Of a DNA stretch of 64,000 nt, positions 39,266 through 48,684 are shown one piece after another. The translations under genes and the position numbers were made by a program. The stretch covers positions 186,001 through 250,000 of the forward strand of contig NZ_JAFCME010000006.1 of the NCBI RefSeq assembly GCF_018130065.1. The letters are read 5' to 3'. The DNA comes from Bradyrhizobium sp. AUGA SZCCT0158. GTDB taxonomy: Bacteria > Pseudomonadota > Alphaproteobacteria > Rhizobiales > Xanthobacteraceae. Each line of letters opens with the position of its first letter. Position 1 is the stretch's first letter. The notes beneath the pieces are model-generated. The model had not been told where the DNA came from, did no database searches, and saw only the letters and a program-made list of their open reading frames with translations.

Positions 39266-41586
39266 ACGATGGTCGTGAGCACGTACGAATGCCACGCACT
39301 CCAGTCGATTCCATCAAACGCGCGGACATACATGGTCTCGCCGCCGGTCGCAGCGCCACCACGGAGCCAGACATTGGAGAGGTCGGCTGGGCTGACATCG
39401 ATCACCGTGCTGGCAGCCCAGTGGGAATTCGTGGGCGTCCAGAAGTAGCCGCTGTTAGCGCCGGAGCCTCCGTCCCAGAACTGATATTGGGTTGCCGGAT
39501 GTCCGTCGGCATCGGAATAGGACACCAGGTTGCCGATCTGGCTCCACTCATTGACGTGCAGGGTCTGGTTGTTGATCGAAGCCACCGGTGCATGATTAGC
39601 CAGCGTCGTCAACGCGAACGAGTCCCAATTGCCCCACGCGGTTCCATCGAAAGCCCGTATGTACATGGTATCGGTACCGCCCGCCGTGCCGCCTCGCACC
39701 CAGATATTGGCGAGGTCGGATGGTGCGATATCAACGGCCGTACCGGCCGCCACGTGTGAATCGGTGGGTGTCCAGAAATAGGCGCTGGTTGCGGACAAGC
39801 CGCCGTCCCAGATCTGGTACTTCGTAATCGCGTCGCCATCGGCGTCGGACGACGTCGTCCAATTGACGAGTTTGGCCCATTGGGCCGCGTTCAGCGTATG
39901 GTCGTTGACCGTCGCGGTCGGCGCCGTATTCGTCGACGTCAGGGTGAAACTGTCCCAGTTGCCCCACGCGGTGCCGTCGAACGCGCGCACATACATGGTT
40001 TCGGAGCCAGTGGTCGCACCGGTGCGCAGCCAGAAATTGCCGAGATCGGCGGCCGAAACGTCGATCGTGGTGCCCGAGGCCCAATGCGCATTGGTGGAGG
40101 ACCAGAAGTAACCGCTGTCTGTACCCCGCCGCCGTCCCAGAACTGGTACTTGGTAATTGTATCGCCTTCGGCATCGGACGCGCTGAGCCAGTTCTGCGGC
40201 TTGACCCACTGGTTGACGTGCAGCGACTGGTCATTGATGGTCGCGACGGGAACGGTATTTATCGTCGATGTCAGCACGAACGTATCCCAGCCCCCCATTC
40301 GGTGCCGTCAAATGCGCGGACCCACAGCGTCTCGGACCCCGTCGCGGTACCGCCCTGGACCCAGACATTGCCGAGATCGGCGGCGGAAACCTCGATGGTG
40401 GTGTTGGCGGTCCAATGCGAATTAGTGGGCGTCCAGAAATAGGCGCTGGTTGCGGCCGTGCCACTGTCCCAGAACTGGTACTTCGTGATCGTATCGTTAT
40501 CCCCGTCGACCACGCTGATCCAACTGTCGATCTTGGCCCATTGACCGACATGCAGCGAATGATCGTTGACGGTGGCGACAGGCGTTGCGTTCGTCGACGT
40601 CAGGGTGAAGGTATCCCAAGCGCCCCATTCGAAGCCGTCGAACGCACGAACCCACAGCGTCTCGGAGCCTGTCGCCGAGCCGCCCTTTATCCAGACATTG
40701 GCGAGATCGGCGGCTGAAACTTCGATGGTGGTATTGGCGGCCCAATGAGAATTATTGGGTGTCCAGAAATAGGCGCTGGTTGCGGCCGTGCCACTGTCCC
40801 AGAACTGGTACTTCGTGATCGTATCGCTATCCCCGTCGACCACGCTGGTCCAATTGTCGATCTTGGCCCATTGACCAACATGCAGCGTATGATCGTTGAC
40901 GGTCGCGACAGGCGTTGCGTTCGTCGAAGTCACCGTGAAAGTGTCCCAGGCGCCCCAGTCGGAGCCGTCGAAGCGCGTACCCACAACGTCTCGGAGCCGG
41001 TCGTCGAGCCGCTCCGGAACCAGACATTGGCAAGCTCGGCAGCTGAAACTTCGATCGTCGTGTTGGCGGCCCAATGCGTGTTGGTGGGAGTCCAGAAATA
41101 GGCGCTGGTCGCCGACGTGCCGCTGTCCCAGAACTGGTATTTGGTGGCGGCATCTCCGTTGGGGTCGGAGTAGCTCAGCAGGGTGGATACCTGTTTCCAT
41201 GTATGTATTGAGGTGCACCGATTGGTCACTGATCGCGGCAATCGGGATTCCATTGGGCGTCGTCGTGAAGGTAAACGAAGCCCAACTGCTCCAGTCTATT
41301 CCGTCGAACGCGCGTACCCACATTGTCTCGCTGCCGCTGGCCGAACCGGAACGCAGCCAGACGTCGGAGAGTGCGACGCCGGAACGTCAATCGTGGTGCC
41401 GGCGGCCCAATGGGCATTTGTGGGAGTCCAGAAATAGCCGCTGGTCGCGGACGTACCGCTATCGAAGAGCTGGTAGCTTACCGCTGGGTTGCCGTCGGCA
41501 TCGGAATAGCTGATCCAGGGCTGCAGCCGCTGCCAGTGGTTGGACAGCATGCTTCGATTGCCGATGGATACGACGGGAGCAGTCAT
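39262..41586 (-). pseudogene. Tandem-repeat surface-type protein with five frame breaks
   Basis: From ATG at 41586 the minus strand encodes about seven units of roughly 109 residues. A typical unit has NDHSLHVGQWAKI, ITKYQFWDSGT, SAYFWTPTNSHWAANTTIEV, SAADLANVW and ETLWVRAFDG. Such repeats occur in large secreted or adhesin-like proteins of Rhizobiales. The frame changes near 41375 (loss of 1), 41200 (ACAT duplicated, +4), 40970 (-1), 40293 (-1) and 40130 (+1); the sense is otherwise preserved throughout. There is no signal peptide, so type I secretion would be expected. Either the gene is decayed or the assembly has errors here. Confidence 0.8.
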
Positions 41587-41892
41587 GATGTGCGTCCTCG
41601 TGATGTGCCGGTCAAAAATACCGGGCTGTTTCCAAGGTACAGCGCGATCGATGTCGCCTTCAAAACAAGGCAGCCAGCTTCAGTCCTGCGTAATCGAAAC
41701 AAACCGAGCATCTTAGAAAATCATCAAATCGAAACAGTAGGCCGACACGATCGTCTGATCTAATCAGCATCGCAATTCTGGCGCTATCTGTCTGTGATTC
41801 AGGTCACGGACGTTGAAAAAATTGACAAAGCAATTCGTTGAAGTGACGCGCTTGTTGCGCGTTCGCCGCCACCACGCGTTCTCCAGTATCGC
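41587..41892. other. Intergenic stretch
   Basis: AT-richer leader upstream of the repeat-protein gene; no gene or RNA was supported. Confidence 0.4.
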
Positions 41893-42090
41893 TCAAAGAC
41901 GCGCCACACTCAGCGGGGCGGATGCGGTCTTGCAAGCGCGGTCAACGGCAAGTACGATCGCTGTCACGGCGGCGCTGCGCGTCTTGGCTTCGCCTGTTTT
42001 CGTGGTGAGATCGTCGAGCGACACAGCCCATCGCCACGAATTTGGCTGATCGCCTTCGAAGATCGAATAATTCTTGCCGTGACACTCCAT
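41893..42090 (-). CDS. Small hypothetical protein, 65 aa
   Basis: MECHGKNYSIFEGDQPNSWR is followed by WAVSLDDLTTKTGEAKTRSAA and a helix VTAIVLAVDRACKT. The layout (beta hairpin with a Trp-rich centre, then an alpha helix) resembles the small protein at 61883. Function unknown. Confidence 0.55.
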   Translation of the reverse strand: MECHGKNYSIFEGDQPNSWRWAVSLDDLTTKTGEAKTRSAAVTAIVLAVDRACKTASAPLSVARL

Positions 42091-42746
42091 CAGAAAAATT
42101 CACAAACGCCTGATCGGGAGCGTCGAGTATCTAAAGGGTCTTGCTTGCAACGAAATGAGTCGCGAGTTTTTTACTTGCGCCGCGTATCATATTGAAATTA
42201 TTGGCGATCCCAGCAGAACGGACACATCGACTAACCTCAAGTACTTAACTTGGCAAACTAAGCTATCGCGGCTGGCTGACACTATTGAGCTTTTACCAGC
42301 ACTGGCAAATTTGCGGTCGCGCCAATCCAAAGTAGAGGGAAGTAGAGAAGGGCGCCCAGCGGTAGCTGATTGAGCGCGGGCTAAAGAACGGGTTGGTTTG
42401 ACGACTGTCCCCGTTCTCGTCCGCGCACTGGGGCCTTCTCTGCTCGTGGACGTCATCAGCCGTCAGGTTACCGGACCAAAAATCCGGGTTGCACCGCCGG
42501 AACTTCAGGTGAAAGCCCTTCCGACGGCCCGACTGCCCGAGCATGGGCTGAGGGATAGCGAGGATCACGAACCCCGGTGTTGTTGCTGTGTTGCGCAACG
42601 GGGAGGCGGCTGGCCACCGATAAAGGGCAGTCCTCGGTAAACGGTGCTGAAATGTGCTCCCTCTATACCGCTCCTCTTTTCAGGACAGTTCCTGGGGAGG
42701 GGGAGGACGCGGAAGGCGGACTATTGTCCTAATTTAGGAGGAGTGA
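42091..42746. other. Stretch without supported genes
   Basis: Several short frames exist on both strands but none has a ribosome binding site and coherent composition. It may hold remnants of decayed genes near the integrase region. Confidence 0.35.
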
Positions 42747-43349
42747 ATGGGTAAAAGCCGTCAGCGGGTTTGCTTACAAGATGGATTGAAGCTCGATTTA
42801 AATAGGCTCGCAAAAAAAGGGTTCATTCGCCGGGACGCGAACATCGGCCTTCGGGGCATTACGTGGACGCATTCGTATTGGGGCGACGTTGCGACTGGTC
42901 TGATCACGGCGGACATGACAGCGCCGCATGCAGGTTGGTTTCGAATTCAGATCGGGAATCTTGACCAACGGATCACGCTCGTATCGGAGAAACGGCATTT
43001 CGGTGGCCGGCAATGGTACTTTATTTGCCCCATCAAAAATCGACGGGCTTCGGTGTTATGGAAGCCAAATGGTGCCCCTCGATTTTGCAGCCGCCAAACC
43101 TGGGGCAGGCAAGTTGCCTATCAGTCGCAGTTTAATGACGTCACAAATCGGGCGCACGCGGGCAAAGCCCGGATCAAGTCACGGCTAATCGCGGACCTAG
43201 ATCCCGATGAGTGGGATTTCCCCCCGAAGCCGAAATGGATGCGTTGGGAAACCTACAAGCGCTACGAAGCGGTGTACGATCACTATGAGGAGATTTTGGA
43301 CTATGGATGCATCGCTCTCGTTGCAAAGCTTGGGAAAAATCTCTTTTGA
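42747..43349 (+). CDS. Hypothetical protein, 200 aa
   Basis: The protein begins MGKSRQRVCLQDGLKLDLNR and contains FIRRDANIGLRGITWTHSYW, CPIKNRRASVLWKPNGAPRF and FPPKPKWMRWETYKRYE. TTAGGAGGAG lies 6 nt before the ATG. It is basic and Trp/Arg-rich, with a CP-x-C-like pair suggesting a possible zinc site (FICP...RFCSRQ). I have an impression of similar proteins in mobile regions of Alphaproteobacteria but no function is known. Confidence 0.75.
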   Translation: MGKSRQRVCLQDGLKLDLNRLAKKGFIRRDANIGLRGITWTHSYWGDVATGLITADMTAPHAGWFRIQIGNLDQRITLVSEKRHFGGRQWYFICPIKNRRASVLWKPNGAPRFCSRQTWGRQVAYQSQFNDVTNRAHAGKARIKSRLIADLDPDEWDFPPKPKWMRWETYKRYEAVYDHYEEILDYGCIALVAKLGKNLF

Positions 43350-43475
43350 AAATCAATGGCTGCGGGCGAGTTAGACAACATATTTCGATTCAAAGAACGC
43401 TGCTTCTTTTTGCGTGCTGCGAGACAAGGCATTGGCACACGTCGAGCGGTCGCGAACGCCGGGATAGGGCGCTCT

Positions 43476-44045
43476 TTAGCAGCCCTTGCAGATACTTTTC
43501 ACCTTCGCATCGACCTTGGCGTTCTCTTGGTTAATTACCGCGTCAGCGGGAGTCGTTGGGCCACCCGGTGTCACCGTACCATCGATGCGGCCAGTGCTTG
43601 TGCCGCCGGCTCTGTTACCTGCCGTCCCCGTTGTAACAGAGCCGCGAGGTGCAGAGTTTCCCCCGCTAGCATTTCCAAGCGAACCACTAGAGTTTGCGGT
43701 CCCTACCGTATTCGTTCCCGGTGCATTCGGTGCTGTAGCAGCATTCGCTGCCCCACTGGGGTCATTCAACGAATTGTTGAGACCCGCAGGATTGCCGGGG
43801 CCGTTCGGTGCGCCACTGATTGCCGAGCTGCCAGCTCCAGCGGAGCCTGCGCTAGGAGCTGCGGTTCCAGGGCTGGTCCCAACAGACCCTGCCGAAGCGC
43901 CGCCGGCAGACGCGCCGCCCCCCGCGGACCCGCCGCCCGAACTTCCACCACCGCCTCCGCCTCCGCCGCCTTGAGCAAATGAGGCAATGGGCGAAAGCAC
44001 AAGAGCAGCTGTAATGAGCAATTTGACGGGGAGGCGTACCGACAT
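43476..44045 (-). CDS. Gly/Ser/Ala-rich low-complexity secreted protein
   Basis: A signal peptide (VKLLITAALVLSPIASFAQG) is followed by about 150 residues of Gly, Ser, Ala, Thr, Pro and Asn, starting with nine consecutive Gly. The C-terminus is NQENAKVDAKVKSICKGC with two cysteines. AAGGAG precedes the ATG at 44045. The composition suggests a disordered surface or matrix protein. Confidence 0.7.
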   Translation of the reverse strand: MSVRLPVKLLITAALVLSPIASFAQGGGGGGGGGSSGGGSAGGGASAGGASAGSVGTSPGTAAPSAGSAGAGSSAISGAPNGPGNPAGLNNSLNDPSGAANAATAPNAPGTNTVGTANSSGSLGNASGGNSAPRGSVTTGTAGNRAGGTSTGRIDGTVTPGGPTTPADAVINQENAKVDAKVKSICKGC

Positions 44046-44461
44046 AGCCAATCTCCTTCTCCGCCCGACAATCATTTGAGGGAGGGGTTGTTCCTATCCC
44101 CGTAAGGGCGCTCGGCCGCATCCTTTGAGATGGCTAGACGTCATCCCGTAGCGGGTTTTCGATTGCGGGCCGCTTTCCCTTTTTCTTCAACAAATCATTC
44201 AACGCCTCGATTGCCTGTGCATGAAGCGCTGTATCCGTCAGCAGAGAGCATCCGCAGCAGCGACCGCCAACCGTCCAGGTTCATCCGGACCGCAAATCCC
44301 TTGTAGGATCGGGATCGCGGGATTTCAGTCGGTCGGGTCGTCGGGTGCGTGCCATCCAAGATGGACTCACGCAGCCGCAGTCTCAACCTGACCACGAGCT
44401 TGTTTGCTATCACGCAATAATGTTAGCTTCCGATAATCCTTATTCCCGGAAGTGAAATGTC
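44046..44461. other. Region upstream of the integrase with a probable gene remnant
   Basis: On the minus strand two coherent pieces in different frames, one ending GWRSLLRMLSADGYSA (within 44195-44413) and one reading TALHAQAIEALNDLLKKKGK then RPAIENPLRDDV (to about 44141), could be one frameshifted small gene. No start for the second piece is visible. Confidence 0.35.
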
Positions 44462-45424
44462 ATGGTGATTAAGCTGCCGATCTCACCCCCAATGGTCACC
44501 CTGCCGGCCACGCTGAACGAGGACTTTGCCGCGGCCCTAGACCTTGCCAAGGCTGAGAAGGCCCCCAGCACGCGCAGGGCCTATGGGACGGACTTTCGGC
44601 TATTCAGAGCCTATTGCGACGGCAAGGGCGTCAGCGCGCTCCCGGCTTCGCCCGAGACCGTGGCGTCCTATTTGGCCGCAGAGGCCTTGACCGCAAAGCC
44701 ATCAACCATAGGCCGGCGGATCGCGGCCATCAGGTACGCCCACAGACTAGCAGGGCTCGAGACCCCGACCGATGCGGAAGGGGTCAAAGCCACAGTGCGG
44801 GGTATCCGCCGGACGTTCGGTGGCGCAACGACCAAAAAAGCCCCGGCTGTCGCGGCGCGGATGAAAAGCATGGCGGCGCTGGCGCCTGCGAACCTGACCG
44901 GGTTGCGGGACCGCGCGTTGTTACTGGTCGGCTTTGCCGGCGCGTTTCGTCGATCCGAACTGGTCGCGCTAGACGTGGCAGACGTGTTGGAGACCGACGA
45001 GGGGCTGCGGATCAAAATCCGCCGCGGCAAGACGGACCAGGAGGGAGAGGGCCGATCGATTGCCGTCCCCCGGGGGGACGTCATGTGCCCTGTAAAGGCT
45101 TTGCGAGCCTGGCTGGTCGCAGCTCGGATTGAGGCTGGGCCAATCTTTCGGCCGATTGATAAGGCCGGGACGGTGCGGGCCTCGCGGCTTACATGCCGTT
45201 CGGTCGCTAATTGCGTGAAGGCTTATGCGGAGCGAGCTGGCTTCGATCCTCGAACTTATTCCGGACACTCACTCCGCGCCGGCTTTCTTACATCGGCTGC
45301 AGCAAACCGGGCGAACATCTTCAAGATGATGGATCAGTCGGGACACAAATCGGTCGAAACCATGCGCGGTTATGTCCGAGATGCTGAGTTGTTTCAGGAT
45401 CACGCAGGCACCGGGCTACTTTAA
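44462..45424 (+). CDS. Tyrosine recombinase / site-specific integrase
   Basis: The 320-aa protein has the N-terminal SAM-like core-binding domain (STRRAYGTDFRLFRAYC) and the catalytic domain with all five conserved residues: Arg in GAFRRSEL, Lys in RRGKTDQ, HSLRAGF (His-x-x-Arg), His in GHKSVETM and the nucleophile Tyr in MRGYVRD. It is thus probably active. It begins with ATG at 44462. No attachment site could be located, and the nearest tRNA gene is far away. Confidence 0.92.
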   Translation: MVIKLPISPPMVTLPATLNEDFAAALDLAKAEKAPSTRRAYGTDFRLFRAYCDGKGVSALPASPETVASYLAAEALTAKPSTIGRRIAAIRYAHRLAGLETPTDAEGVKATVRGIRRTFGGATTKKAPAVAARMKSMAALAPANLTGLRDRALLLVGFAGAFRRSELVALDVADVLETDEGLRIKIRRGKTDQEGEGRSIAVPRGDVMCPVKALRAWLVAARIEAGPIFRPIDKAGTVRASRLTCRSVANCVKAYAERAGFDPRTYSGHSLRAGFLTSAAANRANIFKMMDQSGHKSVETMRGYVRDAELFQDHAGTGLL

Positions 45425-45457
45425 AATTGCAAAAGCGAATTTACTTCGGAGTGGGTT

Positions 45458-45655
45458 ATGAGTTTAGAACAAATTTCTGATGAAAGCGTAGTTCGATACT
45501 ATGAGAGCATTCGCCAGCAAGCCGAGGCTGATCGAAAGCACAAGAGCCAATTCACGGCTAGCCCTAGCGTACGCGAGCGCGCGGAGAAATTACGCCAGGA
45601 GATGATCAAGCGACGGTTGCAGCATTCACCAATCATCTGGCCGTCTCAAGTTTGA
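45458..45655 (+). CDS. Small hypothetical protein, 65 aa
   Basis: Begins MSLEQISDESVVRYYESIRQ, all helical, and ends HSPIIWPSQV. CGGAGTGGGTT precedes the ATG. It follows the integrase by 33 nt on the same strand and may be co-transcribed. Function unknown. Confidence 0.6.
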   Translation: MSLEQISDESVVRYYESIRQQAEADRKHKSQFTASPSVRERAEKLRQEMIKRRLQHSPIIWPSQV

Positions 45656-45685
45656 TCTATGGCGATTTAAGCCGCACTCGGAAAC

Positions 45686-45967
45686 TCACCTTGGCGGTGG
45701 GGGATCTTTCAATTCTGATTCCGCCTGCAGCCAGAACTCCAGGTCCCGTCCACTCGGACGACCGTGCTGCACCCACAGCTCGTGGGCGCGCGCCCTGATT
45801 TCCTCTTTGGTCCGTCTCGCCGCCTGGCGCTGCCGTAGCTTCTGTCTGAGCTCTTCGACCCAAGCAGTAAGGCGCTGATAGGTCGTCTGGTCCGTGACGC
45901 GAGAGACTATGCGGGTCGCCTGCTCGATCTTGCGTTCCAGTTCGCGGGGATCCTCGTTCTGGTCCAT
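45686..45967 (-). CDS. DUF2934 domain protein
   Basis: The 93-aa protein has an N-terminal coiled coil (DPRELERKIEQATRIVSRV) and the DUF2934 motif IRARAHELWVQHGRPSGRD then LEFWLQAESEL. GGAGG lies 6 nt upstream of the ATG at 45967. DUF2934 proteins are frequent in Rhizobiales; function unknown. Confidence 0.85.
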   Translation of the reverse strand: MDQNEDPRELERKIEQATRIVSRVTDQTTYQRLTAWVEELRQKLRQRQAARRTKEEIRARAHELWVQHGRPSGRDLEFWLQAESELKDPPPPR

Positions 45968-46142
45968 GGCCAACCTCCGTCGATATTAAGACGGCCTTGG
46001 CCGGAGATTGTTCAATTTGGTCGCGCTCAAGTGCTTCCCTATTGACCACAGCGCCCAAAATCGAACCCAGGGGGCATCCTGATTTAATGGACACGTAGTT
46101 TAGACTCGCTCAAAAATCGTCTCACAGACTTGGAGCAGCTCT

Positions 46143-46322
46143 ATGCAAGAGTACAGGGCCTACATTCTTGATCGGAAAGGCCACGTCCAGAGCCGCGTTG
46201 ACCTAATTTGCACGGATGAAGGCACGGCCATGCAACACGCCAAGCAGTTGGTTGACGGGCACGACGTTGAGCTTTGGCAGGGTGACCGGAAGATTGCCGT
46301 GTTTCCCCATCTCAATAGTTAG
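46143..46322 (+). CDS. Small hypothetical protein, 59 aa
   Basis: Begins MQEYRAYILDRKGHVQSRVD and ends DGHDVELWQGDRKIAVFPHL then NS. The pattern of a beta hairpin, helix (TAMQHAKQLVD) and final strands with VELWQ is a familiar small-protein type in Bradyrhizobium. GGAGCAGC is upstream. Function unknown. Confidence 0.65.
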   Translation: MQEYRAYILDRKGHVQSRVDLICTDEGTAMQHAKQLVDGHDVELWQGDRKIAVFPHLNS

Positions 46323-46501
46323 CCAGAATTTTTCACTCGGCGGCTTAACAATCATTGTAAACGGCCCCGGCGCGGAGAACAACTGCACCGAGGCCGCCAA
46401 CCCAGTGTGGGGGTTTTCTCCCGGTAGGGGGAAAGGGGCATACCGGGAGCGCAGAATCGATTCCTCCGGCGCCTGATGGTTCCTAACGCTCGAAGTTCCG
46501 C

Positions 46502-46603
46502 TTAGCGGATCACCGACAAAAAGATGAGCAGCCCAATGCCCCCGAGGCCGATGGCAACGGCGCTGATAAGATGTTTGGGCCGCGGCGTTACTTCGAATTT
46601 CAT
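46502..46603 (-). CDS. 33-aa single-pass membrane protein
   Basis: ATG at 46603 follows GGAGAGCGCG on the minus strand. MKFEVTPRPKHLISAVAIGL is followed by GGIGLLIFLSVIR; one helix with a short polar N-terminus. Composition and start signal support it. Confidence 0.6.
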   Translation of the reverse strand: MKFEVTPRPKHLISAVAIGLGGIGLLIFLSVIR

Positions 46604-46799
46604 GCGCGCTCTCCACTAAGGGATGCACGACAACGGGTCGATGAACGCAATTGTTGCGTGACAAAACGATGAAGTTACGGTGCGAGGGTTCCCTCCGCTG
46701 TGGCCGAATGTCATCATTCCGTAATTTTAGGTGGCCGAACCTTTTCCCGGTTCTCGCACTTGGGGTAGAACAGGCGCCGGGCAATCAGTGGGGTGCGTA

Positions 46800-47000
46800 A
46801 TGACGGGACACACTCAGTTGGCAATAACACCGCGTGACCGCTTTCTTGAGGCGGCGCAAAAGGAGCTTGCGGCTTTCGAGCAGCGCGAGCGCGAGTTTTC
46901 CAAGAAGGAACGGAAAGAACGGGCTGCTGCGATGCAGATGCCCGTCGAGAACATCAGACTAAGCAGTCAGGCGGGGGCGCCTGTAACAAAACGGTCATGA
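46800..47000 (+). CDS. Small charged helical protein, 66 aa
   Basis: Begins MTGHTQLAITPRDRFLEAAQ and continues KELAAFEQREREFSKKERKE, a long charged helix. No clear ribosome binding site. A terminator follows at 47057. Function unknown. Confidence 0.5.
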   Translation: MTGHTQLAITPRDRFLEAAQKELAAFEQREREFSKKERKERAAAMQMPVENIRLSSQAGAPVTKRS

Positions 47001-47056
47001 ACCGGAAGTAACAGTTGAAGCTCATCCCCGTGGATGGACGTCAAAGGTTAAACTTA

Positions 47057-47083
47057 AAGCCGCCCTTCGGGCGGCATTTCTCT
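47057..47083 (+). terminator. Intrinsic terminator
   Basis: AAAGCCGCCC-TTCG-GGCGGCATTTCT: a 6-bp stem with a stable UUCG-type loop and T-rich tail, downstream of the small helical protein gene. Confidence 0.8.
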
Positions 47084-47520
47084 TGACGAAACACGCCGCC
47101 TGCGCACCATCGGCACACAGGCGGTCTTTCAGATGCCAGCTAGACACTTGCCGAGCATGGCAAACACCATGCTGATTTGAAGCAGGCACGGCCTGCGTAC
47201 AGTCGGATCAGCGCATTGCTTCACCTCTGCCGGGCTGCTGCTTGGCTTCCCTGCCGGCCGCAATGATGACCAGGCGGACATGCTGGGGCTGCTGGGGCAA
47301 CTGCTGCCTCCTTCAAACCAGGCCCTGTTTTCACCATGACGGAAGAGCACGCCGATCAAATTCACCTTGCTGCTGATGCGGTCCAGGCGGCAAATAATGA
47401 AACTCTCGCGGCGTTAGCGCCAGCCGTCCACCATCAGGACTGCTTCGCAGATTTCCCGGCTTCCATCATGGCTCTAGGGACAATCAACTAGAACGACGCT
47501 CCGGATATGCTTGGTCTGCC
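47084..47520. other. Stretch of gene remnants
   Basis: No intact gene. The minus-strand frame ending at 47132 (FIICRLDRISS... to CLAGI) recalls a resolvase fragment (RLDRIS) but is broken, and its last 83 nt recur inverted at 49419-49504. Confidence 0.4.
47132..47214 (-). repeat. Dispersed inverted repeat, copy 1
   Basis: The minus strand reads CGACTGTACGCAGGCCGTGC ... CTCGGCAAGTGTCTAGCTGGC and is about 88 percent identical by eye to 49419-49504 on the plus strand. Both copies end in the codons for LAGI followed by a stop. Confidence 0.75.
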
Positions 47521-47709
47521 CTAAGTAGTGTTACCGCCGCGGTTACGCCGGAACGTGGGAGCATAATTTAGATCGTATCGGCAACCGATTTTCATGGCCG
47601 CGTAAGTCTCGTTGCGATCGATGAGATAGTTTCCTGGCGGTTCGGTCTTGAGAGGGACCTGATTGTCCACCGGGACTTGGCCGTGGTCTGCTCCGAGGTA
47701 GATCACGCG
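47521..47709 (-). CDS. Small hypothetical protein, possibly coupled to the membrane peptide upstream
   Basis: The frame from GTG at 47709 overlaps the TGA of the next gene (GTGA) and encodes VIYLGADHGQVPVDNQVPLK, then RNETYAAMKIGCRYDLNYAP and a basic tail. Composition looks coding, but the start is only inferred. Confidence 0.35.
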   Translation of the reverse strand, partial: RVIYLGADHGQVPVDNQVPLKTEPPGNYLIDRNETYAAMKIGCRYDLNYAPTFRRNRGGNTT

Positions 47710-47825
47710 GTCTGTTGTCCGACGAACCAATAGACAACGATGGCGCTGACAATCAGGATGACAACGATCCCAAGATTGCGGACATCGATATTGAACTTTG
47801 CCGCAGTTAAAAACGATTCGGTCAC
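47703..47825 (-). CDS. 40-aa membrane peptide
   Basis: A GTG at 47825 opens TESFLTAAKFNIDVRNLGIV then VILIVSAIVVYWFVRQQTA, one hydrophobic helix with a basic end. No good ribosome binding site, so confidence is limited. Confidence 0.4.
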   Translation of the reverse strand: MTESFLTAAKFNIDVRNLGIVVILIVSAIVVYWFVGQQTA

Positions 47826-47861
47826 GAAATTGGTTCGCTTAGGGGCGACGATTGACGTGCT

Positions 47862-48266
47862 TCATGCAAGCTGCGAATCCATCATATGCGCTTCGTAAAT
47901 GTGACGCTCGGTTACCGCTACGTCGATCGTGGCGCCACAGAAACAGCGAGCCTGTCCACTGTTCGATTGGGTCGGCAGCGGGAGGCCGGCCTCGTGCATG
48001 GCGTACTTCCAAGCTGTCCAAGCGCGTTCCCGCCGATACTCGTTAAAATCATCTTCCGTGCATTTCGGCAGCTAGTCTTTCCAGGCGGCCTCGAAGCATG
48101 CCCGCGCCTGCTCGAAGGTTGCAGCGTAACCCGAGCGAGACCGCCCACGGTGCGATAGCGGAAAGAAGCCGCATTGGACTGCGATCGTGCCGACCTGCAC
48201 GTCACCGTAGTAGACGTGCCAAGTGTCGGAGCGGTCGGGATGAGGGCGGCGGGTGAGGGCGGGCAT
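47862..48266 (-). pseudogene. Conserved hypothetical protein with internal amber codon
   Basis: From ATG at 48266 the product reads MPALTRRPHPDRSDTWHVYY, GDVQVGTIAVQCGFFP and ARACFEAAWKD, then TAG at 48072-48074. The same frame continues with LPKCTEDDFNEYRRERAWTA, WKYAMHEAGLPLPTQS and CFCGATIDVAVTERHIYEAH to TGA at 47862. I recognise this as a small Bradyrhizobium-type protein normally of the full length, so the TAG is probably a nonsense mutation. Confidence 0.65.
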
Positions 48267-48365
48267 GGCGCTATTGAAGCGCGGCTGGACCACCTAGCGC
48301 AAATTTTTTATCCCTTGGGAATCGGAACGACGAAGGGCTACAGCGCGTCGTGGGTGTGGAAAACG

Positions 48366-48566
48366 TCATTCATCACTCAGCCTTGCTTCCAGCCACGGAA
48401 ACGGCGGCACGCGCCACAGTGCAAGGAACGCTCCCAGCAACTCTATGCCTACCGGGACCGCTAACGCCAGATTGAAGCTGCCCGACGGGACAAACCAGAC
48501 TGCCGCGAGCGCGCCTGGAATTGCGGCTACACCCATACCCAAGATTGCGCGTTCAGGTCGCGTCAT
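48366..48566 (-). CDS. Small membrane protein, 66 aa
   Basis: Two hydrophobic segments (RAILGMGVAAIPGALAAVWF and LALAVPVGIELLGAFLALW) and a short polar end. Starts MTRPERA at 48566. It is one of several tiny minus-strand genes in a row. Function unknown. Confidence 0.6.
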   Translation of the reverse strand: MTRPERAILGMGVAAIPGALAAVWFVPSGSFNLALAVPVGIELLGAFLALWRVPPFPWLEARLSDE

Positions 48567-48584
48567 GATATTTTGGCCATGTCC

Positions 48585-48671
48585 TCAGCCAATGATCGTA
48601 GAAATCAGAAATGCTATCCCGCCGCAAAGGATGAGCAGGCCGCCAACGATCAAAAAAGCCCGATCGCTCAT
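48585..48671 (-). CDS. 28-aa single-pass membrane peptide
   Basis: ATG at 48671 after GGGGAA opens MSDRAFLIVGGLLILCGGIA then FLISTIIG. One clean helix, 18 nt upstream of the 66-aa membrane protein gene, so probably in one transcript. Confidence 0.5.
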   Translation of the reverse strand: MSDRAFLIVGGLLILCGGIAFLISTIIG

Positions 48672-48684
48672 TTCCCCTTCGCCT

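Noticed and set aside
42398-42640. Plus-strand frame starting TTVPVLVRALGPSLL
   Set aside because: A short resemblance to a known repeat motif, but no ribosome binding site and the rest is incoherent.
43486-43974. Pro/Ala-rich plus-strand frame
   Set aside because: Antisense of the Gly-rich secreted protein, which has a signal peptide and a good ribosome binding site.
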